DNA of 64,000 bases from Turnera subulata (lineage: Eukaryota; Streptophyta; Magnoliopsida; Malpighiales; Passifloraceae), in NCBI GenBank assembly GCA_028386065.3, contig JAKUCV010003671.1, positions 32,095 through 96,094 on the forward strand. The letters run 5' to 3'. Positions 38,201-46,513 of this stretch are shown here, in pieces. A program made the position numbers and the translations under genes. How positions within the stretch are numbered: position 1 is the stretch's first letter; the number at the start of each line of letters is the position of its first letter. A model generated the notes under the pieces. It had not been told where the DNA came from. It saw nothing but the letters and a program-made list of their open reading frames with translations, and ran no database searches.

Positions 38201-39703
38201 GGCTGAGTTTAATATTCTTTTCCTCGCGTTTCTGGTCATCTGCAGATTTCACAGGCTCAGCCTGTGCTGGGCCTGTGCCTGAGGCTGTGTGCAATTTCTT
38301 CCTATTCTTCTCTGCAATTGAATTCAGCTCCTCTTGTGATTGATGTGGTGGCATGATGGCTTTATGGATCAAGGAAAAGGTGGTGAAATCCAGTAGATAA
38401 CTTGTGGTTAGAGAGAGATTCGTGGCCTTTTACTGATTCTGCAATGAACAACAGGCTCATGTTGTGCCAAAGGCTGTTTCTTCGAATTTTCCAATAAAAT
38501 CTCCAAAATCCTTCGAAATGCACCTGGAATCACTAATCATATAGTAAGGGGTGGAATTTAAGAGAATATGATGAAATAATGCAAAGCAAGGCATATAGTC
38601 ATGATAAGTTGAGAGTAAATATATCTAAAATCATGCCTAAAACTATGCATATTTCATGTGCATCAAAGAACTACCACACCGATCCTACTCACCTCCAATG
38701 TTATTGAGCAGAGAAGATTGATGTTTGGAAAAAGCACCAAAGCTAGAAAGTATGAGGATATGAATGCCAATCATATAATCTTGCTCTATGATATCACCTT
38801 AGTTCTTATTCCTCAACATAGCCACCAAGCCACTTTGAAGATCTATAATACGTGGCTGCTAGGATGCTTGCTGGGCAATAGTCCAATTGATTATGCATAT
38901 ATCTTTCTTCATCATATGCTATTGCACAAAGGGAGATCTTATGGGAGTTTAATCACACTTATGCAAGGTGTGTTCTATCTCACACAACTAAGCTCATCCA
39001 AGGATGCATGAGTTGAGGCAGTAATTGAAGAGGTGAAATATCTGAAGGAAGAAATTTTGAAAATCAAAGGGATGGTTACTAAGCTTATGGATATGCAAGA
39101 GGTATAATTGGACATGCTTGTGACCTACTTTCGTCCGGATGCTAATGTGTTATTTGCCTCGGATTCCTCCTTTGAGAAGGATGCTACTGAAGATGAATCC
39201 AATGAGTAACCTTCCTTTTAGATCTGATGCCCAATTAGGATCATGCATTTTCATCTCTAGACTCATATTGCATCTTGTTTAATTTAGGCTTAAGCTTTGC
39301 TTTAAATATTCTAGATATTTCAGTTCTGCTTTGGTTCTGGCATTGCTGATGCCAGATCGTTTAGTTATCTGCTGAACTGCTTATATTTTATATCAATGTT
39401 ATTTGTACTATCTTGCTGCAGTTTATTGGTGGATCTCTATGCAGGGTTATGATCTTTTCTCCCCTTATACTAATTTTTGGTGATGCCAAAAGGGGGAGAA
39501 AAGAGAGAGTGTGTGAAAAACACACAATGATGGATGTTTATTTCGATATCAACTTATGCTTACACTATGGTTGATTATGCTTATTGATATCGATTGATTA
39601 TGCTTATTGCTCTAACTTATCTCTGTTCCTCTAATGATTTGTACTTATATTGGAGAAATCTTTAAGATAGGGGGAGCATAGATTAAGGGGAAGTATCATA
39701 GAT
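35281..39703 (+). pseudogene. Post-pol region of element A with extra (env-position) ORF relic
   Basis: After the RNase H end come about 850 bp without coding signal. Two relics of one extra ORF follow, separated by the insertion 36594-38665. Left part: about 36135-36560 (IPRGGKRVRIRTKPS... and YNLTHVIKLETICTPAYEKLL), stop near 36359. Right part: about 38690-39010 (YNTWLLGCLLGNSPIDYAYIFLHHM). The second piece resembles the 'putative plant transposon protein' domain often found in the env-position ORF of SIRE-type elements; function unknown. The tail 39211-39703 is non-coding, with GGTGATGCCAAAAGGGGGAG and AGGGGGAG tracts typical of SIRE 3' ends. Confidence 0.55.
36594..38665. mobile_element. 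LTR-like insertion of 2.07 kb, TSD AAGAA
   Basis: Ends are TGATAGGGGTCC and CATGTGCATCA, which gives TGAT/ATCA inverted termini, flanked by AAGAA at 36589-36593 and 38666-38670. TG...CA ends with a 5-bp duplication indicate an LTR retroelement derivative (solo LTR or small non-coding element). The interior has no long ORF. It has repeated phrases built on CAGGCTGAGCCTGTG (near 36865, 37220-37270, 38250-38290) and two similar blocks around TTGGTGTTGGGGC / TGGGTGTTGGGGC (37021, 37421). Orientation is unknown. Confidence 0.65.
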
Positions 39704-40157
39704 TTGTGCCCAAGAAGGTTCTGTCCACATTCCGACCATTGGAACTTCTACATCTTGATCTTTTCGGGCCAATGAGGATGGTAAGTGTTAGAACTCATGC
39801 CTCCTTGTTTCATTTCAGGGTTTTGATAATGACAAACCTTGGCTCAAATGATGACATCCTTGAAGCAAAAAGAAATCAAGCAAAGATCAAGAGCTCAAAC
39901 AATGTGATCAATTTGAAGCTACAAGCAAGAAGAGAAAGATGAGTTAGGAACTCAAAATGTACAAGGGTAATGTCAAGCAACAACTTGCTCAAGAATTGAA
40001 GTCAAGAGTTAAAGTGCAAAAAGAGCAAGAGAAGTTAGGACCCCTTTGTACAAGGTAAAACACTCAACTTCTCTTAGGCATTGGCTCAAAATAAAACAAG
40101 TTTTACTCATGCATTTCATAGCATCATTTCAATCACAAAATGTGTTTTCAAATAATG

Positions 40158-40722
40158 AACATCGATGTAGTAAGTTTAGACATCGATGTTGCTGCCTTAA
40201 AACTTCTTCCAAAACGGGCAGTAAGGTCTGAACATCGATGTTGGCATCCCAAACATCGATGTTCTCATGACCGTTGCACTTAAAAATGGTCTGCCCGATC
40301 AAAACATCGATGTTGTGATTTTAAACATCGATGTTCTTTTGACCGTTGGTCAAAACATCGATGTTGTCATTAAAACATCGATGTTGTGATTTCTTCAAGG
40401 TTTTCCAAAATTTGGCAGAAGCGGAAAAACATCGATGTTCTATTGGAAACATCGATGTTCTGATAATTGATTTCAAAATGAATTTTGCCGAAGCCAAAAA
40501 ACATCGATGTTTCATTTTCCAACATCGATGTTCATGCATAAACCCTTTTTCATCATATTTTTGCGAAGCTCAAAAACATCGATGTTGAATTGGAGAACAT
40601 CGATGTTGAGTATGAAAACATCGATGTTCTCAAATGCAACATCGATGTTCTACTAGCCGTTGGAGCAATAATTTAAAATTGCTGGCTAAAACATCGATGT
40701 TTAAAGTGAAAACATCGATGTT
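40158..40722. repeat. Palindrome array (AACATCGATGTT) in U3 of 5' LTR
   Basis: Sixteen perfect 12-bp palindromes start at 40231, 40252, 40303, 40324, 40354, 40374, 40428, 40448, 40500, 40521, 40575, 40596, 40617, 40638, 40690 and 40711. An imperfect pair lies at 40158 and 40179. Sites fall in pairs 20-21 bp apart (spacers of 8-9 varied bases); pair starts are 42-75 bp apart. Spacer sequences differ, so the palindrome and spacing appear conserved while the spacers do not. Confidence 0.95.
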
Positions 40723-40816
40723 TTGCCGTTGTAGCAGACAACTTTTCAGCACCCACTATGTTTTGTTTAAGGCTGTTTTTGGGTGGATTTAAAACGGCTC
40801 TATAACTTTTCAAAGC

Positions 40817-40823
40817 TATAAAT
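40817..40823 (+). promoter_or_regulatory. TATA box of element C LTR
   Basis: TATAAAT in AAAGCTATAAATTGAGC, preserved in both LTRs (44274-44280 in the 3' copy). It lies just downstream of the palindrome array, as expected for an LTR promoter with U3 enhancers. Confidence 0.6.
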
Positions 40824-41400
40824 TGAGCATTTTTAGCTGTGTTTCAAAACTAATCAACTCTCTACTTACATGCATTCATCTCATACATTCAAATCAATCT
40901 TTGTTGAGCCAATATCCTATTGAGGATTTGAGAGTTGCCTTTTAGAGCTTCATTTGTACACTCACATCTGCTCTTTGAGAGAGACCTCTTGTTTGAGTGA
41001 TTATTGTGTTGTTATACACCTTGAGGGAGGTTAGTTCCCTTGGTTAGATTCATAAGAAGAGGGGTATATCTTCTTGTGTGAGAAGTCTTGAAGTGAGGTA
41101 TCTTCAAGCAAGAGAGCTGAAGTTCATGTGACTTGAACTTTCAGGGTTTAGGATTCTTGTGACTAGAATTCCTAGGTTGTAACGGTTTGTTAAGCACCCG
41201 TAAGCTTAACGTAGATAGTGAAATCTTCAAGTGAGACTTGAAGGGCTGGATTAGCCACACTAGTAGAGTGTGTGTGAACCAGGATAAATCTCTTGTGTCC
41301 TTCATTCTTTTAATTCCGCACTTATTTCCTGCAAAGTTTTTAATTTTCGATCATAAGCTATTCACCCCCCCTCTAGCTTAAGTCTATTGTTCCTAACAAA

Positions 41401-41412
41401 TGGTAGCGGAGC
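41401..41412 (+). other. Primer-binding site of element C
   Basis: TGGTAGCGGAGC, 2 bases after the 5' LTR; Met-tRNA type. Confidence 0.88.
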
Positions 41413-41454
41413 CTAACTCTCTGAAAGACTTAACAGTTTGAGAGGTAAATTTCC

Positions 41455-42820
41455 ATGGCTTGTTCAAATGCTTTGTATGCAGGAATTATTGAAGGACAAT
41501 CCACTACCCGTGCACCATTCTTTGACGGGACAAATTACGCATATTGGAAGGAAAGGATGAGAATCTTCATCCAAGCCAATAACTTTGCAGCTTGGCTAAC
41601 GATAAAGAATGGCGTTCAAGTTCCGACAAGGACGAAAGCAGGGTACAACGAAGATGACATCCAAAGAATCGAAAACCACTCCAAGGCAATACACATGCTC
41701 CAATGTGCAGTCAATCCGAATGACTATCAAATGATCTCGCACTGCGCAACGGCCAAGGAGATGTGGGAAATGCTGGGAGTCATCTATGAGGAAACCGACA
41801 GCAAGCAAGATGAAACTGTCAACCTCTGTTGCATGGCAAATGAAGAATCTCCGGAAGAGGTAAGTACTTCCTATTCGAATGATGATTATACATTTGAAGA
41901 GCTGCAAGATGCATTTAGTGAATTGTATAGTAAATTCATTTCTGTTTCAAATGTTAATAAGAACTTAAAGAAACAGAACAAGACCCTAGAAAATAATGTA
42001 GAATTATTGTCACATGATAAGGATGAGTTGTTAAGCAAAATTGATGAGCTTGGAAAAGAAAAGCATGCTCTTAATATGTCTTGCAATGAACTTAATGAGA
42101 AGATATCCTCAAATGTATGTTCTTGTGTTGAATTGGGAAAAGAGAATGAATCTCTTAAGCATCAAGTTGATGATTTGAAGAATACATTAGAGAAGTTTAC
42201 TAATGGTAGAGATAGTCTTAATCTTCTTCTAGGACAACAAAGAAAGTCCAACACAAAAAGAAGGATTAGGTGCATCTAATGTGTCAAATGATGTCAAACC
42301 TACTGTGCTTAATGCTAAGACACATAAACATGATGCTTCATCTTCTACTTATCATATTAGATCACATGTTCATGACACAAGATCACATATTCATCATAGA
42401 AGGTCATATGCTCAAAATGCCAAACCAAATGCAAGTAGTGGAAGAGCTCACTATGCTAAAATGTATGCTTACAATGGTAGATCAAATGCTAACGTTGCAA
42501 GATCACATATACGCACCGCTAAAAATAAAAGGCTACAATATACTAAACATAGGAAACATATGACTCAATTTAGGGAAAACAAAATTATACCTAGGGAAGA
42601 CAAGTATGATAGATTGCATGAACATAGACAGCATAATGATTATTATCAACCTAGATGGATGCACAACCCAAATGTTATATGCCATTATTGTAGTAGAGTA
42701 GGACACATTGCTCCTGCTTGTTTTACTAGGCATAGGGATTGGGCACAAGAAGAAGCTCATTACCACTATGTTCCTAACCCTCAAGGACCCAAAAAGAGTT
42801 GGGTACCAAAAACCCATTGA
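41455..42820 (+). pseudogene. gag of element C, internally deleted and frameshifted
   Basis: The start MACSNALYAGIIEGQ at 41455 is followed by the gag motif PFFDGTNYAYWKERM. After MWEMLGVIYEETDSK the frame passes directly to VNLCCMANEES, so the second half of the UBN2 core and the first zinc knuckle present in element A are missing. A coiled-coil-like Lys/Glu/Asn-rich region (about residues 150-260) follows. An extra base in an A run near 42257 shifts the frame; the continuation 42281-42820 holds the knuckle CHYCSRVGHIAPAC and the KKSWVPKTH end. A protease trace (WYLDCGCSKQIT, about 42862-42897) follows, with the active DSG changed to DCG, and then pol is absent. Confidence 0.85.
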
Positions 42821-43335
42821 TTTGTTTTGCAGGTATGCTTGAAGGCATCAAGTGTACTTTGGTACCTTGATTGCGGATGCTCCAAGCAAATAACCAAAGA
42901 AGCATCCAAGTTCTTAATCAATTCTTGTAGAAATGCAAGGATGAGTGTTGTCTTTTGTAGGTACCCTTCATTTAGGCAAAAAGATAGGGGGAACTAAGGG
43001 ATGATGAAGAACTTCAAAATTTGAGCAGAAGCCTCAATACATTGATGTTGAGTATCACAACATCGATGTTCAGCTAAGCCTTCTAACATTCTTTATTTTG
43101 GCATATATAGAAGTGTATAGGTGTAGCTAATATGTTGCACTTGTTCAAAGCTCTACCTATTTCTCACATAAGCACTTCTCAACCTCTTTTTTTTTGCTAA
43201 TGACAAAAGGGGGAAGATAAGAAGAAGTATATGCACCAAGTTAGGGGGAATCACAATTTGAAATACATAGGGGGAATTATCCTTATGTTAAACTCATAAA
43301 AATTGGCATATACTTCTAGTTGTTTGTCATTATCA

Positions 43336-43347
43336 AAAAGGGGGAAA
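43336..43347 (+). other. Polypurine tract of element C
   Basis: AAAAGGGGGAAA immediately before the 3' LTR. Further G-rich tracts lie upstream (43207-43216, 43243-43250, 43268-43276), a pattern of SIRE-type elements. Confidence 0.8.
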
Positions 43348-43348
43348 T

Positions 43349-44875
43349 TGTTAGAACTCATGCCTCCTTGTTTCATTTCAGGGTTTTGGTAATGACAAAC
43401 CTTGGCTCAATTGATGACATCCTTGAAGCAAAAGGAAATCAAGCAAAGATCAAGAGCTCAAACAATGTGATCAATTTGAAGCTACAAGCAAGAAGAGAAA
43501 GATGAGTTAGGAACTCAAAATGTACAAGGGTAATGTCAAGCAACAACTTGCTCAAGAATTGAAGTCAAGAGTTAAAGTGCAAAAAGAGCAAGAGAAGTTA
43601 GGACCCCTTTGTACAAGGTAAAACACTCAACTTCTCTTAGGCATTGGCTCAAAATAAAACAAGTTTTACTCATGCATTTCATAGCATCATTTCAATCACA
43701 AAGTTGTGTTTTTAGTCCAAAACATCGATGTTCTGAAAGCAAACATCGATGTTCTGTTTTTCAAGTTTTTCAAAATATTGGCAGTAGCTCTAAAACATCG
43801 ATGTTGGATTATAAAACATCGATGTTCTTGTGACCGTTGGTCAAAACATCGATGTTGTAATTAAAACATCGATGTTGTGATTTCTTCAAGGTTTTCCAAA
43901 ATTTTGCCGAAGCCAAAAAACATCGATGTTGGAAAATTAAACATCGATGTTTCACAAAACATCGATGTTTCATTTTCCAACATCGATGTTCTGGCATAGA
44001 CCCTTTTTCATCATATTTTTGCGAAGCCAAAAAACATCGATGTTGGTTTAGAGAACATCGATGTTGTAATGAAAACATCGATGTTCCGCAGACAAACATC
44101 GATGTTCTACTAGCCGTTGGAGCAATAATTTAAAATTGCTGGCTAAAACATCGATGTTTAAAGTGAAAACATCGATGTTTTGCCGTTGTAGCAGACAACT
44201 TTTCAGCACCCACTATGTTTTGTTTAAGGCTGTTTTTGGGTGGATTTAAAACGGCTCTATAACTTTTCAAAGCTATAAATTGAGCATTTTTAGCTGTGTT
44301 TCAAAGTGAATCAACTCTCTACTTACATGCATTCATCTCATACATTCAAATAAATCTTTATTGAGCCAATATCCTATTGAGGATTTGAGAGTTGCCTTTT
44401 AGAGCTTCATTTGTACACTCACATCTGCTCTTTGAGAGAGACCTCTTGTTTGAGTGATTATTGTATTGTTATACACCTTGAGGGAGGTTAGTTCCCTTGG
44501 TTGATTCACAAGAAGAGGTGTATATCTTCTTGTGTGAAAAGTCTTGAAGTGAGGTATCTTCAAGCAAGAGAGCTGAAGTTCATGTGACTTGAACTTTCAG
44601 GGTTTAGGATTCTTGTGACTAGAATTCCTAGGTTGTAACGGTTTGTTAAGCACCCGTAAGCTTAACGTAGATAGTGAAATCTTCAAGTGAGACGTGAAGG
44701 GCTGGATTAGTCACACTAGTAGAGTGTGTGTGAACCAGGATAAATTTCTTGTGTCCTTGTGAACCAGGATTAGTCACACTAGTTTTTCAATTCCGCATTT
44801 AATTCCTGCTTATTTCGTTTTTATTCGATTATCGCTATTCACCCCCCCCTCTAGCGAAGGGCTATTGTTCTAACA
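43349..44875 (+). repeat. 3' LTR of element C (1527 bp)
   Basis: Starts TGTTAGAACTCATGCC and ends TTCTAACA. The first 350 bases and the part after the array differ from the 5' LTR by only scattered substitutions, plus a small insertion near 44760-44785 (a repeat of GTGAACCAGGATTAGTCACA). The array itself differs greatly. TATA box at 44274-44280. Confidence 0.9.
43721..44179. repeat. Palindrome array (AACATCGATGTT) in U3 of 3' LTR
   Basis: Sixteen perfect copies start at 43721, 43742, 43794, 43815, 43845, 43865, 43919, 43940, 43958, 43979, 44033, 44054, 44074, 44095, 44147 and 44168. In-pair steps are 20-21 bp. Pair order differs from the 5' LTR array, although the number of perfect sites is the same. 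Confidence 0.95.
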
Positions 44876-45661
44876 GTAAGTCTAGGAGGTAAGCAATACA
44901 CCTTTGTAATTGTGGATGACCATCCATGTTTTACTTGGGTATTCTTTCTAGCTCAAAAAGATCACGCTCTTCATGAGTTTGCATCATTAGTTAGAAAGTT
45001 GCAAAATAAAAAAGGAAATAAGTTAACAAAGATTAGAAGTGATCATAGTGATGAATTTGACAATATTATCTTTAATCACTTCTGTGAAGAAAATGGCATT
45101 GATCATACCTTTTTGGCTCCTAGAACTTCCCAACAAAATGGGATTGCTGAGAGGAAGAACCGAACCTTGTAAGAAATGGCAAGAACCATGTTAAATGAGC
45201 ATAATCTTCCTACTTACTTCTGGGCTGAAGCAGTAAACACAGCATGTTATATACTTAATAGAGTGTCCATTAGATCAATCCTTGAAAAGACATCTTATGA
45301 GATTTGAAATGTCAAAAAGCCAAACATTAGCTATTTTAAAATTTTCGGGTCTAATTGCTTCATATTGAATACAAAGGCTACACTTGGCAAATTTGATGCA
45401 AAATCTGATGAAGGCATAATCCTTGGTTATTAAACTAAAAGCAAAGCTTATAGAGTGTATAATAAAAGGCCTTTGTTGGTTAAAGAATCGATGCATGTTG
45501 TCTTTGATGAATTTGATGCTACTAACAATTCTGAAGATGTTGTAGAAGTGAAGAATCATAGTCCACAACCTTAGAGTACATCAATTCAGCAAATTGAAAA
45601 ACAGGAAGACAACAGGCTGAAAGCTCAAATCCATTGAATGAGACAAATGCACTTGAGCAAG

Positions 45662-46513
45662 ATGTTTAAAAATCTTATACTTTATAAAAGAAAATTTAAT
45701 TGAGTCTTAGAATTTTTTTATTTGATCATTTAAATCCTAATAAAGTAGACATTTTAACACATCAGCAATGTATATATAATGCCACATAACCATAAATTTA
45801 ACAATATTTTACAAAAATAGCACATAGGACTTATATAATAACCGTAGAGAACAATAGAACTAAATTAATAAAAAAATAATTATAAGACTTAAAAAATGGC
45901 TAGAAAGAATTGGAGTACTTCCAAAGTCCTTGGTTCATATCATACCTAAAATAAATTAATTTTCAAATTAGGTTTTCCACCTTGATGGGCTCGTAGAGGA
46001 AACTTGAACCCAACATTCTAACTGTGTCGCACAAAACGAGCTCGGGTCACAATATTTGCTCATCAAAGCAGTCACAAAAAAACTCATTAACTTTTAAGGG
46101 CTTATTCCAAACAATTGCTCATCTTGTTTATGTAAAACCCTAATTTCTTGCTTATTTGAACATGATAACCCAAACGAACAACGGTGACACAAGTGAAGCA
46201 ATCTTCTACCAATTTTAAGAACGATTGCTCCATCCTTGGCTCCAGTTTATCAACCAATAATTCAACTGCTCTAAGGTATGGAATTGCAGTCCTTGCATAT
46301 TACTTCTTCTTCTTTTCAATGAAAAGATAACAGCTATTTTTGTATATTTTTGGAGCAACGTTATTGTTATGCGAGTGTCTGATGCTTTTGAGATTTTCTG
46401 GGGTTGTTGCTTTGATACATTATCTTCGAGCATATTTGGTTTTCTTTTTCTGGGTTTCAGTTCAGATTAAGGAGGGAGTATTACTGCTATTTATTCTGTC
46501 CTGTGCCGATAGG
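45662..46513. other. Spacer and probable 5' UTR of the F-box gene
   Basis: AT-rich, no retroelement domain recognised. A possible 5' UTR intron runs from CTAAG/GTATGG (about 46275) to an AG near 46457. Only the F-box promoter and leader can be expected here. Confidence 0.35.

Larger units (their letters stand above)
27914..39703 (+). mobile_element. SIRE-like Ty1/copia element (A), interrupted and lacking its 3' LTR
   Basis: From left to right: 5' LTR (27914-29435), primer site, gag (29490-31151), protease, integrase, RT and an end piece of RNase H (to about 35280), then a long 3' region with an extra ORF and purine-rich AGGGGGAG tracts (39487-39510, 39672-39700). The gag style, the long post-pol region and the repeated G-rich tracts fit the SIRE/Maximus lineage. 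Two LTR-bounded insertions (31752-33367 and 36594-38665) split it. Instead of a 3' LTR, the sequence joins at 39703/39704 to a second copy of its own integrase region. Confidence 0.8.
39786..41398 (+). repeat. 5' LTR of element C (1613 bp)
   Basis: Starts TGTTAGAACTCATGCC and ends TTCCTAACA, 2 bases before the primer site. Contains the palindrome array (40158-40722), a TATA box (TATAAAT, 40817-40823) about 95 bp after the array, and a downstream region (to 41398) that would be R-U5. Confidence 0.9.
39786..44875 (+). mobile_element. SIRE-like gag-only retroelement (C) with palindrome-array LTRs, TSD GTAAG
   Basis: Flanked by GTAAG (39781-39785, 44876-44880). The 5' LTR is 39786-41398 and the 3' LTR is 43349-44875, both with TGTTAGAAC...TCTAACA-type ends (the 5' copy ends TCCTAACA). 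Primer site is at 41401 and polypurine tract AAAAGGGGGAAA at 43336-43347. Between the LTRs there is only gag and a few codons of protease, so it is a non-autonomous deletion derivative that would depend on proteins from a related element. Insertion into a dead copy of element A shows it is the later arrival. Confidence 0.9.
39704..45661 (+). pseudogene. Second partial copy of SIRE-like integrase region, split by element C
   Basis: 39704-39785 plus 44876-45661 align closely with 31711-31751 + 33368-34194 of element A. The fragment covers the integrase core (LHLDLFGPMRM, IVDDHPCFTWV, DHSDEFDNIIFN) and beyond, and stops abruptly after GCACTTGAGCAAGA. It shares three in-frame stops with the first copy (after NRTL, after LGY, after PQP), so both come from an already defective ancestor or a local duplication. 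Element C is inserted at GTAAG; the uninterrupted target is visible in copy 1 at about 33411. Confidence 0.85.

Noticed and set aside
40046..40588. Small frames rich in KHRC/NIDV repeats (also on the minus strand near 43809-44099 and 40321-40539), suggesting repeat peptides.
   Set aside because: They are simply the palindrome AACATCGATGTT translated in different frames; they occur on both strands and have no conserved start or context.
40158..44179. CRISPR-like look of regularly spaced short repeats.
   Set aside because: The repeat is a 12-bp palindrome with 8-9 bp or longer uneven spacers inside retroelement LTRs of a plant; no cas genes and no leader.
39786..44875. Reading element C as a DNA transposon because its ends are inverted repeats (TGTTAGAAC/GTTCTAACA).
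   Set aside because: Long direct terminal repeats, tRNA primer site, polypurine tract, gag and a 5-bp duplication identify an LTR retroelement.
46340..46513. Upstream extension of the F-box frame with a hydrophobic start, as a membrane-anchored F-box protein.
   Set aside because: No family precedent that I know; the region is probably leader or intron, and the internal ATG gives a normal F-box N-terminus.
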